In this document: one piece after another, positions 1-7,799 of the stretch
Numbering within the stretch: position 1 is the first letter of the stretch
How the letters are laid out: each line of letters starts with the position of its first letter
DNA from: Planctomyces sp. SH-PL62
GTDB lineage: Bacteria > Planctomycetota > Planctomycetia > Planctomycetales > Planctomycetaceae
Reading direction: 5' to 3'
Assembly: GCA_945905295.1 (NCBI GenBank)
Contig: CAMDPX010000050.1
Span: 1 to 37,139, forward strand
Length of the DNA stretch: 37,139 nucleotides
Notes under the pieces: model-generated
Databases searched by the model: none
Seen by the model: only the letters and a program-made list of their open reading frames with translations
Told to the model about the DNA's origin: nothing
Translations under genes and position numbers: made by a program

Positions 1-64
1 TGATCACAAGCTGAAGCTCTCCCCGTTCCTCGTCCGTCAATCGAACTACATATTTCTTGTGCAT
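1..64 (-). CDS. IS630-family transposase, N-terminal fragment (runs off window)
   Basis: Only the first 21 codons are in the window, read leftward from an ATG at 64-62. The peptide starts MHKKYVVRLTDEERGEL, which resembles the start of the N-terminal helix-turn-helix region of IS630-type (DDE, mariner-like) transposases. A strong ribosome binding site, AAGGAGG, lies six bases upstream on the same strand. The catalytic DDE domain is outside the window, so activity cannot be judged. The family call rests on a short stretch of sequence. Confidence 0.72.
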   Translation of the reverse strand, partial: MHKKYVVRLTDEERGELQLVI

Positions 65-110
65 AGACCACCTCCTTGTGGTACACGCAGAGTCGTCGAA
101 TTCTCGATAA
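1..110 (-). mobile_element. Right-hand end of an IS630-like insertion sequence
   Basis: This stretch holds the transposase start, its ribosome binding site and about 45 bases of non-coding terminus. From position 111 the plus strand stays open into the next gene, and a TAA at 108-110 closes that frame. The element edge is therefore probably near 108-110, where a TA dinucleotide, the usual IS630 target, is present. The other end and the target duplication are outside the window, so the boundary is inferred. Confidence 0.5.
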
Positions 111-158
111 ACTCCAACCCGAAGTTTTAGTCGTGACGCGGCACTAGGACTCTGCCTG

Positions 159-1469
159 GTGGCACCGTGGATGTTGATGGCAACCGGCTTGATGGCCTAT
201 CGCCTGCAGGAAATTCCAAACATTGAAATCGAACCGCCGACCCACGAGCAGTTGCTGACGCTCAGCGACGAGGAGCGTAAGACCGCCGAGATATATCAGG
301 CGGTGATTCATTCGTTGGGAGACGAGATCACTCGGCGACCAGAGAATGAGCAACGGATGACGGAACTGGACCAACGGCTGCGGCAATCACCGGAGATTCT
401 GGAAAAGCTGCTGGCAGCCACTCAGCGCCCCGTCGGGGCCTTGTCGGGTGCTCCGGAAACTCAGAGGGCATCCGCGCAGACCTTATTGCAGGTTTTGGAT
501 CGTGCGGAATTGCTGGCGACCAATGCGAACTCACTGGAACAGATTGTGGATCTGCATCGCGCGATGAGGCAGTTGTTGCGACATTGGCGAACGAACACGG
601 ACTTCCAGGGACTGCGACAGTGCGACGAGCGAGAGGGGAGTGATCTGAATCGGCTCACCGGTTGTCTGAAAGCGATCCCCGAACAGCCGGGGCGATACCG
701 AGCATTGGCAAGTCGGCTCGCCGCATGGAATGAACCTGTCCAGAATTCTTGGCGTAATTGGGAATGGGCCTATCGCGATGCTCTGGATGCTTGGGATGAA
801 CCTGATTGGCATCAGCATTTCCATTCCAATCGAGACATCGAACGCCATTATCCAAGTTTGAGTTGGCTGCATCTCATTCCGGGTGAACGGGAGCGTGCTC
901 GTCGAATCCTGAAACTTCAATTTGCCAACCAGCTCCGCAACGAACAATTCCACCGCATCCCATCCATCGCCAGGAAGGGACGCAAACAGGTTGACGATTG
1001 GATGAATCGGATGACTTGGTCCGACCCGTGGGGCCGACTGATCGCCCACCACATCACGGTCGAATCGATTGCCCGCCATTCCTCCAAGTATAGTTTTTTT
1101 TCCTTTGTCCGCTGGCGAATGCTGCAAGCTTGGCTGGAGATTCAGGCCGTCAAACTGGAGACTCAGGAATGGCCGGAGTCGTCGGTAGGAATTCCTTCGC
1201 TGGGCCGGTTATCAAGTTTGCCCGAGTATGACGGCTGGTTCGAGTTCTATCCCAAGGGCCTCTGGCATGGCCGAGAACGTAAGCCAACGCCGGTCAACGG
1301 AGTCCACGGCAAACGGCTGACACTCCACGGGAACGAACCCTGCTTGGTCTACTACTTCCGTGAAAAATTTCGTTCCCTGCTCGAAGACGCCAACAGTGCT
1401 GAAAAGCGAGAGGATCTTGCCACCTACATCGTGGTCGATTTGCTTGAGCCACAAGAACTCGCGCCTTGA
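159..1469 (+). CDS. Membrane-anchored protein of unknown function, probably N-terminally truncated
   Basis: I do not recognise the family. The first in-frame start is a GTG at 159, but the frame is open back to 111. A hydrophobic segment runs across that GTG (AALGLCLVAPWMLMATGLMA), so it is probably a transmembrane anchor whose true start was further upstream. The rest, about 410 residues, is soluble and rich in Trp, Arg and Glu, with helical stretches and no recognisable catalytic motif. The insertion-sequence end lies just upstream, so the simplest reading is a gene cut by insertion. No ribosome binding site precedes the GTG. The gene ends 30 bases before the convergent YchF-like gene. Confidence 0.6.
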   Translation: MAPWMLMATGLMAYRLQEIPNIEIEPPTHEQLLTLSDEERKTAEIYQAVIHSLGDEITRRPENEQRMTELDQRLRQSPEILEKLLAATQRPVGALSGAPETQRASAQTLLQVLDRAELLATNANSLEQIVDLHRAMRQLLRHWRTNTDFQGLRQCDEREGSDLNRLTGCLKAIPEQPGRYRALASRLAAWNEPVQNSWRNWEWAYRDALDAWDEPDWHQHFHSNRDIERHYPSLSWLHLIPGERERARRILKLQFANQLRNEQFHRIPSIARKGRKQVDDWMNRMTWSDPWGRLIAHHITVESIARHSSKYSFFSFVRWRMLQAWLEIQAVKLETQEWPESSVGIPSLGRLSSLPEYDGWFEFYPKGLWHGRERKPTPVNGVHGKRLTLHGNEPCLVYYFREKFRSLLEDANSAEKREDLATYIVVDLLEPQELAP

Positions 1470-1498
1470 ACAACAAGGCTGGGCTGAACGCGGACAGC

Positions 1499-2536
1499 TC
1501 ACACGCTGAAACGAATCACGATCTCATCGCCGTCGCGAATCACTGCCTCTTTGCCTTCAGTGCGAAACAGGCCGGCGGCTTTGACTTCTTTTTCGGATCC
1601 AAGCCGCAAGAGATCGTCCGTGGACATCACGTCAGCGCGAATGAAGCCACGAGCCAAGTCCGTGTGGATAGTGCCCGCCGCTTCGAGCGCGCTGCTGCCG
1701 CGTTTCAGCAGCCAGGCGTGGACCTCTTTTTCGTCGCAGGTGTAGAAGGTGATTTGTTCGGTGATCTCGAAGATCGCACGCAACAGTTTGCTGCGGCAGG
1801 ATTCGGTCAGGCCCATCTCTTCCGCGAAGAGCGCGCGGTCTTCTTCGGGAAGCGAGGCGACTTCCAGTTCGAGTCCGACCGGGCCAGCAATCGCCGTGAT
1901 GCCGATGGCCTTGAGATCGGCAATCTGCTTCTCGTTGACTGACGAGTCAGCCGTGTTGAGCACGACCATCTTCGGTTTGCGAGTCAGTAGCGCGAACGAT
2001 TTTGTGGCTTTGTCTTGGACCTCGGTGAACGGGATGCCGCGCAGTGTTTCGCCGTTGTTGAGCTTATTGACGACGAACTCCAACGCTCCGAGTTCCGCGT
2101 TGAGTTCATCCTTCTCGGTGGCGGGGCGAGGCTTGAGCAGATCCTTCTTCAATTTCTCGATGCGGTTCCCGACGACTTGCAGGTCGGCCAGGATCATGTC
2201 GTCCTCGAAGGCCCGCGCTTCGGCGACTGGATCGACGCCGTTGAATACGGCGACGACCTGGGCCAGCGCGGAGGACTCGCGAATGATCCCCAGCCGCTGA
2301 GCGTTGTGGGTGTTGTCCCCCTTCATCAGGCCGGGAGTGTCGAAGAGGTCGATCTTCGCGGGGGAAATTTTCTTGGGCTTGTGGAACGCGACCAGCTTGT
2401 CGAACCGTTCGTCCGGCACCGTCGTGATGCCGACTTGGCCCAGGTGCGACTTCGACACATCCGGCTTGTGTCCGCTGAGCAACTCAAACAGCGTGCTCTT
2501 ACCGCTGCCTTGATATCCGACGAGTCCGATTTTCAT
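1499..2536 (-). CDS. ychF: YchF/OLA1-like P-loop NTPase with C-terminal TGS domain
   Basis: This is a cytosolic, translation-associated P-loop NTPase of 345 residues (the family is usually about 360). The P-loop is GYQGSGKST at residues 7-15. The switch II motif DTPGL is at 66-70. The C-terminal 85 residues form the DUF933/TGS-like beta-grasp domain that ends family members. It is divergent: canonical YchF has D-I-A-G-L at switch II and an N-x-x-E type base-recognition motif, whereas here the candidate is NTAD. ATP versus GTP preference therefore cannot be read from sequence. It is the last gene of the rpsP-trmD-rplS-yraN block and is separated from yraN by a palindromic repeat. The start at 2536 has a weak GAGG upstream. 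Confidence 0.85.
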   Translation of the reverse strand: MKIGLVGYQGSGKSTLFELLSGHKPDVSKSHLGQVGITTVPDERFDKLVAFHKPKKISPAKIDLFDTPGLMKGDNTHNAQRLGIIRESSALAQVVAVFNGVDPVAEARAFEDDMILADLQVVGNRIEKLKKDLLKPRPATEKDELNAELGALEFVVNKLNNGETLRGIPFTEVQDKATKSFALLTRKPKMVVLNTADSSVNEKQIADLKAIGITAIAGPVGLELEVASLPEEDRALFAEEMGLTESCRSKLLRAIFEITEQITFYTCDEKEVHAWLLKRGSSALEAAGTIHTDLARGFIRADVMSTDDLLRLGSEKEVKAAGLFRTEGKEAVIRDGDEIVIRFSV

Positions 2537-2543
2537 GATTGCC

Positions 2544-2608
2544 TCGTAGGGCAGGCGACTCGCCTGCCAGAACTTCGCGGGGGAGCAGGCGAGCCGCCTG
2601 CTCTACGA
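2544..2608. repeat. Palindromic repeat between yraN and ychF
   Basis: The outer arms TCGTAGGGCAGGCG and CGCCTGCTCTACGA pair with one mismatch. Each half also contains its own hairpin (GGCAGGCGACTCGCCTGCC; GCAGGCGAGCCGCCTGC). The CTA of the right arm is the reverse complement of the yraN stop codon, so that gene ends inside the repeat. Confidence 0.85.
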
Positions 2609-2998
2609 AAAGAACTGCCACTTGCCGACTGGCTCGAAGGCGTTCCGGAGGTGACGGATTTCCGGTTCGCGGGAGTCGCCAGGCCAGACGATGGCGATGA
2701 CGTCGAAGCGAGCCGAGTGTTCCAGGAGTTTGTGCTTCTTCAAATACGCCAAGGCCATGTTCGTCAGCTTCTTTTGTTTCTCGAAGTTGACCGCTTCTTC
2801 CGGCCGGCCGGCAACGATCGTCGATCGAGTTTTCACTTCGACGAAAACGATGGTCGTACCATCCAGCGCTACGATGTCGAGCTCACCCCACGGCGTCGAG
2901 TAGTTTCGCTGGACGATGCGGAAGCCTTGCCGTTTGAGGAATTTCGCGGCGGCTCGTTCGCCACGATCACCAAACAGCTTGTTCCACAGGCCCGGCAT
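2603..2998 (-). CDS. yraN: YraN family protein (UPF0102), predicted endonuclease-like
   Basis: The protein has 131 residues, matching the family's usual 115-135. It opens MPGLWNKLFGDRGERAAAKF, carries the hallmark glycine/arginine-rich GERAAAKFLKRQGF helix, and then the core G-E-L-D-I-V and F-V-E-V-K-T-R. That core matches the D...E-x-K pattern of the restriction-endonuclease-like fold. The biological role of the family is unsettled. I chose the ATG at 2998 rather than an in-frame TTG at 3037, because the extra residues would be translated from the repeat at 3017-3124. The stop codon lies in the repeat at 2544-2608. rplS and yraN are neighbours in many bacteria, which supports the assignment. 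Confidence 0.9.
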   Translation of the reverse strand: MPGLWNKLFGDRGERAAAKFLKRQGFRIVQRNYSTPWGELDIVALDGTTIVFVEVKTRSTIVAGRPEEAVNFEKQKKLTNMALAYLKKHKLLEHSARFDVIAIVWPGDSREPEIRHLRNAFEPVGKWQFFS

Positions 2999-3016
2999 GG
3001 CGGTGGTCTCGAAATC

Positions 3017-3124
3017 ATTTGGAGTGCGATGACCCAAGTCATCGCTTTTCTAAACGCATTCAGCCACCTTTCGGCCGATCAATGCGTTTTGAAAAGCGGT
3101 GACGACGGTCACCGCAGTCCAAAT
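3017..3124. repeat. Long two-hairpin palindrome between rplS and yraN
   Basis: Two 44-base arms (3017-3060 and 3081-3124) are imperfect inverted copies starting ATTTGGA and ending with a run of AACGCATT. Each arm holds its own 8-bp hairpin: GCGATGAC/GTCATCGC in one and GCGGTGAC/GTCACCGC in the other. The differences between arms keep both stems paired, which suggests selection on structure. It fills almost the whole gap between the two genes. Confidence 0.9.
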
Positions 3125-3129
3125 CGTGA

Positions 3130-3504
3130 CTACTCGGCACCTGGAACGACGACCTTCGCTCGGCGCTCGACCAGCTTCGTAGCTTTGCCGACGCGCTTGC
3201 GGAGGTAGTAAAGCTTGGCTCGGCGAGTCTTGCCGTGGCGGACGACTTCCAGCTTGGCGATCTTCGGTGAGTTCACTGGGAAGATACGCTCGACACCCTC
3301 GCCGCCGACGATGCGGCGAACGGTGAACATCTCGCGGGTACCGGCTCCACGACGAGCCAGGACGATGCCGGTGAAGATCTGGATGCGCTCTTTGGTGCCT
3401 TCCAGAATTCGGCAGTGGACATCGACCGTGTCGCCCACTTCAAACTTCAGTGGGTCCGCACGCAAGTGCTGGTCTTCGACTTCTTTGATCAGCTTGTTAA
3501 TCAT
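3130..3504 (-). CDS. rplS: 50S ribosomal protein L19
   Basis: Ribosomal protein L19 sits at the interface of the large and small subunits. The 124 residues (usual 115-130) show the family signatures [32 protein letters not shown] and the C-terminal [20 protein letters not shown]. The start ATG at 3504 overlaps the trmD stop codon by four bases (ATGA), so translation is probably coupled to trmD. The order trmD-rplS is the conserved bacterial arrangement. Confidence 0.97.
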   Translation of the reverse strand: MINKLIKEVEDQHLRADPLKFEVGDTVDVHCRILEGTKERIQIFTGIVLARRGAGTREMFTVRRIVGGEGVERIFPVNSPKIAKLEVVRHGKTRRAKLYYLRKRVGKATKLVERRAKVVVPGAE

Positions 3505-4271
3505 GATTCAGGACTCCCTGGATCGCGACGAGCTTTGGGCTGTCGCTGGCGTTTCGGTTTCTTGGGTTTCGTGTCTTCGTCGCCAGCCCCCGGCGGGACC
3601 AGATCGCTGCGACGCTCTTGGGTTCGTTGCAAACTTTGTTGGTCTTGCCAACGTTGGATTTCGGCGTGATTCCCGTTGAGCAGGACTTCGGGGACCGTCA
3701 TGCCGCGGAACTCGCGAGGTCGCGTGAACTGCGGGTATTCCAAAAGTCCGCTATCGGAAAACGATTCGTACTTGTGAGAGGTCTCATCGCCGAGCACGCC
3801 CGGAATGAGCCGGATGACGGAATCAATCACGAGCATCGCCGGCACTTCGCCGCCGTTGCAGATGAAATCGCCAACCGAGACCTCCAACGGCTGCAATCCT
3901 TGTCGGATTCGATCGTCGAATCCTTCGTACCTCCCGCACAGCAGCAGCAGCCGTTTGTGCTGTGCGAGTTCCTCTACCAACTTCTGATCGAGCTTGCGGC
4001 CTTGCGGCGTGAGCATGATCAACTGACCGGGTTCTTCGGCGTCCGGCTGAATGGCTTCCACCGCATCGAACACGGGCGGGCACATGATCAACATGCCCGG
4101 TCCGCCACCATACGGCGTGTCGTCCACCGACTTGCGTCTGCCGGTCGCCCAATCTCGGAAGTTCCAGACCTTGACGCTCACCAGCCCACGTTGGATCGCC
4201 AACTTGAGCAGGCTCTGCGAGAGATAGCCCTCGAACATGTCCGGGAAGAGCGTGAGGACGTCGAACCGCAT
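3501..4271 (-). CDS. trmD: tRNA (guanine-37-N1)-methyltransferase TrmD
   Basis: TrmD methylates G37 of tRNAs reading CNN codons, using S-adenosylmethionine, and prevents +1 frameshifting. It is a cytosolic SPOUT-class trefoil-knot enzyme. The 256 residues begin [20 protein letters not shown] and contain [35 protein letters not shown] and the [14 protein letters not shown]...GNHAEIQRW segment, all expected in order. The C-terminal 30 or so residues form a Lys/Arg/Pro-rich tail beyond the usual end. I chose the ATG at 4271. The frame is open ten codons further, but those codons come from the adjoining repeat at 4281-4367. The usual upstream partner rimM is absent. Confidence 0.96.
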   Translation of the reverse strand: MRFDVLTLFPDMFEGYLSQSLLKLAIQRGLVSVKVWNFRDWATGRRKSVDDTPYGGGPGMLIMCPPVFDAVEAIQPDAEEPGQLIMLTPQGRKLDQKLVEELAQHKRLLLLCGRYEGFDDRIRQGLQPLEVSVGDFICNGGEVPAMLVIDSVIRLIPGVLGDETSHKYESFSDSGLLEYPQFTRPREFRGMTVPEVLLNGNHAEIQRWQDQQSLQRTQERRSDLVPPGAGDEDTKPKKPKRQRQPKARRDPGSPES

Positions 4272-4280
4272 GAGTTGCTC

Positions 4281-4367
4281 GGGTGGCACGCCCTGAGTCA
4301 TCGAAGGGCGTGGCTAGGACTAAGGACCACGCGCCCACGCCCTTCGATGACTCAGGGCGTGCCACCC
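4281..4367. repeat. Palindromic repeat between rpsP and trmD (GGGTGGCACGCCCTGAG family)
   Basis: Arms 4281-4313 and 4335-4367 are near-perfect inverted copies 33 bases long, separated by about 20 bases. Each arm begins GGGTGGCACGCCCTGAGTCA on one strand or the other. A second copy of the same family lies inside acetate kinase at 23649-23723. Placed between two translation genes, it replaces the position usually held by rimM. Confidence 0.93.
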
Positions 4368-4375
4368 AAACCAAG

Positions 4376-4735
4376 TTAGCTCGCCTCGCCGCCTTCGGCC
4401 GGAGCCTCTGCCGGGGCTTCGGCTTCTGCCGGAGCTTTCGGAGCCTTCTGTGGAGTCAATGCGGGTGCGGCACCTTGGTCCGTCCAGCGATTGGTCTTCA
4501 CCTTCTTGATGAGCGTGGCGACTCGTTCCGACGGCGTTGCGCCGACCGATTGCCAATACTCGATCCGATCCATTTTCAACTTCACGCGAGCGGACTTGTC
4601 TTTGACCATCGGGTCGTAGGTGCCGACCTCTTCGATGGACCGGCCCTCGCGAGCCTTCTGACGATCGATGACCACGATCCGGTAGAATGGCCGATGCTTA
4701 CGACCCATTCTCGTCATACGAATGCGAACCGACAC
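4376..4735 (-). CDS. rpsP: 30S ribosomal protein S16
   Basis: S16 is a small-subunit assembly protein. The 119-residue product opens MSVRIRMTRMGRKHRPFYRI, followed by VVIDRQKAREGRSIEEVGTY and the YWQSVGATPSERV segment typical of S16. The last 25 residues form an Ala/Pro/Glu-rich tail of low complexity, longer than in E. coli (82 residues). The start is a GTG at 4735, fixed by the ribosome binding site AAAGGAG six bases upstream. It is the first gene of the minus-strand ribosome-biogenesis block. Confidence 0.96.
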   Translation of the reverse strand: MSVRIRMTRMGRKHRPFYRIVVIDRQKAREGRSIEEVGTYDPMVKDKSARVKLKMDRIEYWQSVGATPSERVATLIKKVKTNRWTDQGAAPALTPQKAPKAPAEAEAPAEAPAEGGEAS

Positions 4736-5064
4736 ACGACGCTCCTTTTAGACAGCAGGAGGAGGTTCCGTGACGCAGCGTCACGCCTCTGAATACAGTG
4801 ATGACCAAACTCCAGCCGTGCTACCAAGGATGCCGGACCACAAATAGTCCAGATCCTGAACTCAGGCGAGTTCAGCGACATCACTCGGCTTACACGGGCC
4901 GGCCGGCCAGAAAGGCGGGCAGTGTGACGGCATTGCCCCGCCGACTCAACCGAGCACACGCCAAAAACTCGGCGATTCACAACCTGCCTCCGCCCCGCCC
5001 CAACCGCCGATGTTCCCTGAAAGCCGATTAGCAAGACGCGGAATCTCGCGGTACAGTGGTTTCA
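4736..5064. other. Leader and intergenic region of rpsP; no gene seen
   Basis: This divergent gap lies between rpsP and the DUF1549/DUF1553 gene and must hold the rpsP promoter, though no convincing -35/-10 pair was found by eye. It contains the rpsP ribosome binding site and a perfect 7-bp hairpin, CGTGACGCAGCGTCACG, near 4769-4785 in the rpsP leader. That hairpin could be a regulatory structure, but nothing shows this directly. Confidence 0.4.
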
Positions 5065-5195
5065 CTGGGCTCTGTCCCGCAATTCGTAGGTCAGGTCTTT
5101 CCAGGCTGACCCGATAGTGAATCGACGCCGCTTCGCGCGTTCAGGTCAGGCTAGAAAGACCTGACCTACGATTTGCGGGACAGAGCCTAGCCCAC
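5065..5195. repeat. Large palindromic repeat upstream of the DUF1549 gene (GTAGGTCAGG family)
   Basis: There are three nested levels of pairing. The outer arms are GGGCTCTGTCCCGCAA against TTGCGGGACAGAGCC, followed by three unpaired bases. The middle arms TCGTAGGTCAGGTCTTTC and GAAAGACCTGACCTACGA are perfect. The inner arms are AGGCTGACC and GGTCAGGCT. The middle part recurs at 35458-35541. It ends about 25 bases before the next coding region. Confidence 0.92.
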
Positions 5196-5222
5196 CTTAA
5201 TCTCCTGCCTGAGGGTTCTTTG

Positions 5223-7721
5223 ATGCTGCCCCACTCTCCCCGCACTCGAACCAGGAATCTCCGAGATCTGGTTTTGTCTTTGGCCGTCGTCCTTTTCGCA
5301 GAGGCGGGATTCGCTGTGGGGCCGCTGACTGTCCAACCCGAGTCGGTCACTCTGGCGGACCCGTTTGCACGCCGACAGTTGCTAGTCGAGACGGAGGGAC
5401 GGGATGCGACTCGCGTCGCGAAGTTCTCCACGTCGCAGCCAAATGTCGCGACGGTTGATGAGTCGGGCTATGTCTTGCCGGTCGCAGACGGGACGGCCGA
5501 GATCAGCATTACCCTCGACGGCCAGACCTCAAAGGTGCCGGTCACGGTGAAAGGCATGGCGAACGCTCGCGCGGTGGACTTCTCGACGGAGATCGTGCCG
5601 TTGCTGAGCCGCTTCGGTTGCAACGCCGGCGGCTGCCACGGCAAGCAAGGGGGGCAGAACGGATTTCAGTTGTCGCTGTTCGGTTTCGACACCGAGTTCG
5701 ATTACTCGGCCTTGGTGAAGGAGGCTCGCGGGCGGCGCGTGAACGTCTCGAATGCGAGCGGCAGTTTGCTGATTCGCAAAGCCGTTGGCTCGGTGCCGCA
5801 TGGCGGAGGCCGGCGTATCGAGATCGGCAGTGAACCGTATCGGCTGCTGCTGAGTTGGATCGAATCGAGCGCTCCGGCCTCGTCACCGGCGGTGCCGCAC
5901 GTCGTCAAGCTGCATGTGTCGCCGAAAGAGCGAGTGCTGAGGAACGTCGCTCGGACGCCCACGTCTGTGCGGACGGACGAGGGCGTCCATCCTACGAACT
6001 CACAACAACAACTCGCGATCGTCGCCGAGTACAGCGACGGATCGCAGCGTGATGTGACACGGCAAGCGGATTACTCCAGCAATCTGGATGTCGTCGCATC
6101 GGTCTCTCCGGATGGACTCGTGAAGACCACCGGCCAATCGGGCGAGGCGGCGATCATGACTCGGTACATGGGTCAGGTCGCGGTGTTCCTCGCGCTGGTG
6201 CCGCATGGCGAGCCGCTCAAAGAGATCGCCAACTTCACACCGAAAAGCGAGATCGACCGGCTGGTCGTTGAGAAATGGAAGAAGCTGGGACTCAAGCCGT
6301 CGCCGCTGGTCGATGACGCGACGTTCCTGCGGCGAGTCACGCTTGATCTGTGCGGACGATTGCCGACCTCGGATGAAGTGCGAACCTTTTTGAATGACGC
6401 AACGCCGACGAAGCGCGAGGCCGCGGTGGATCGGTTACTGGAATCGCCGGACTATCCCGCGTTCTTCGCCCTGCGATGGGCATCGATCCTGCGGAACTCG
6501 GACCTCGCTGGTGCCAACCGAGCGGCGTATGCGTTTCACAATTGGATCAAAGACCAAGTCGCTCGCAACGTTCCCTACGACGAGTTCGCTCGCGGCGTGA
6601 TCGCAGCTTCGGGTGAGTGGCAAGATGCTCCGCCAATCAACCGCTACTGGCAGATGCGCGACGACCTGCTGCATCAATCGACGGCCGATACGGCTCAGGT
6701 GTTTCTCGGCCTGCGATTGCAATGCGCGAAGTGCCATCACCACCCGTATGAGCGGTACTCGCAAGAGGATTACTACGGCTTGTCCGGCTTCTTCACGCGG
6801 CTGGGCCAGAAATCGTTCGGCGAACCGCCGCCGTACTTCAATGCTCCAACCGTGACTCGCGGGGATCAAAACCCGCTGACGAAGCAATCGCCGAAACCGA
6901 AGTTCCTCGACGGGGACTACGCCGAGTTCTCCTCTGAGCAAGACCCGCGACACGCGCTGGTCGATTGGATGGCGAAGCCGGAAAACCCGTACTTCGCCCG
7001 CACGCTGGTCAACCGGCTGTGGGGCCACTTCTTCGGCCGAGGCATCGTCCACGAAGTCGATGACCTGCGCGAGACGAACCCGCCGTCCAACCCCGAACTG
7101 CTGAAGTTCCTGACAGAAGATTTCCTCGCCCACAAGTTCGACATCAAACATGCGATTCGGCAAATGGTCACGAGTCAGATCTATCAGTTGTCCTCGCAGC
7201 CGACGCCCGACAACGAACACGATCGGCAGAACTACGCCCGTTTCTATGCTCGTCGCATGATCGCCGAAGTGTTCCTCGATTCGGTCAACCAGGCGATCGG
7301 CGTTCGCGATCGCTTCAGCGGGGTCGGAGCTTCCGCACGAGCCGTCGATCTACCGCACGAGAACTTCGGCTCGTACTTCCTCGACTCATTCGACCGCCCG
7401 AAGCGAGTCACCGCCTGCGAATGCGAACGCTCCCCCGGCGCGACGCTGGCTCAGGTACTGCTGCTGTCGAACTCGGAAGAGATTGAAAACAAGCTTGCCA
7501 GCAACGACGGAAAGATCGGCAAGTTCTTTGCCGAGAAAGATCGCCGGCCGCTGAAGGACTTGATCGAGGAGCTTTACCTCAGCGCGTTGTCTCGCTTACC
7601 GAGCAGCGATGAACTCACCGCGTCAACGAAGTATCTCGACGGGGAGTCGGACAAACGACAGGCCATCGAAGACTTGCTCTGGACGCTGCTGAACTCGAAA
7701 GAGTTCATGTTCAATCATTAA
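5223..7721 (+). CDS. Secreted DUF1549/DUF1553 protein with Big_2 domain and cytochrome-like motif
   Basis: This is a planctomycete-type surface or periplasmic protein of 832 residues. The N-terminus is a signal peptide (hydrophobic core LVLSLAVVLFAEAGFA). A Big_2 Ig-like domain covers roughly residues 34-110. A cytochrome-like segment follows with C133-x4-C138-H139. A second Ig-like stretch comes next, around 240-330. DUF1549 starts near 344 and holds C501-A-K-C504-H505, a c-type heme motif. DUF1553 runs from about 575 to 815. These families are large in planctomycetes but biochemically poorly defined; roles in redox chemistry or polysaccharide degradation have been suggested. The usual partner, a DUF1501 sulfatase-like gene, is not adjacent. 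I chose the ATG at 5223 over an in-frame TTG at 5220. GAGGG lies about 10 bases upstream. Confidence 0.9.
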   Translation: MLPHSPRTRTRNLRDLVLSLAVVLFAEAGFAVGPLTVQPESVTLADPFARRQLLVETEGRDATRVAKFSTSQPNVATVDESGYVLPVADGTAEISITLDGQTSKVPVTVKGMANARAVDFSTEIVPLLSRFGCNAGGCHGKQGGQNGFQLSLFGFDTEFDYSALVKEARGRRVNVSNASGSLLIRKAVGSVPHGGGRRIEIGSEPYRLLLSWIESSAPASSPAVPHVVKLHVSPKERVLRNVARTPTSVRTDEGVHPTNSQQQLAIVAEYSDGSQRDVTRQADYSSNLDVVASVSPDGLVKTTGQSGEAAIMTRYMGQVAVFLALVPHGEPLKEIANFTPKSEIDRLVVEKWKKLGLKPSPLVDDATFLRRVTLDLCGRLPTSDEVRTFLNDATPTKREAAVDRLLESPDYPAFFALRWASILRNSDLAGANRAAYAFHNWIKDQVARNVPYDEFARGVIAASGEWQDAPPINRYWQMRDDLLHQSTADTAQVFLGLRLQCAKCHHHPYERYSQEDYYGLSGFFTRLGQKSFGEPPPYFNAPTVTRGDQNPLTKQSPKPKFLDGDYAEFSSEQDPRHALVDWMAKPENPYFARTLVNRLWGHFFGRGIVHEVDDLRETNPPSNPELLKFLTEDFLAHKFDIKHAIRQMVTSQIYQLSSQPTPDNEHDRQNYARFYARRMIAEVFLDSVNQAIGVRDRFSGVGASARAVDLPHENFGSYFLDSFDRPKRVTACECERSPGATLAQVLLLSNSEEIENKLASNDGKIGKFFAEKDRRPLKDLIEELYLSALSRLPSSDELTASTKYLDGESDKRQAIEDLLWTLLNSKEFMFNH

Positions 7722-7799
7722 CGCTCGTAGTGACCCGATTCATCGGGTCGAGCAGCAACGGGCCGGCTGGAGACCGCATGAATGCGGTCACCACGAGCG
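7722..7799. repeat. Palindromic repeat filling the gap between two convergent genes
   Basis: The outer arms CGCTCGTAGTGACC and GGTCACCACGAGCG enclose two hairpins, GACCCGATTCATCGGGTC and GACCGCATGAATGCGGTC. The element spans exactly from the base after the TAA of the DUF1549 gene to the base before the TAG of rpoN. It could act as a bidirectional terminator, which is an inference from structure and position. Confidence 0.92.

Noticed and set aside
2015..3208. A 397-codon plus-strand frame across ychF, yraN and rplS
   Set aside because: It crosses three conserved genes and a palindromic repeat on the other strand; no sensible protein is encoded.
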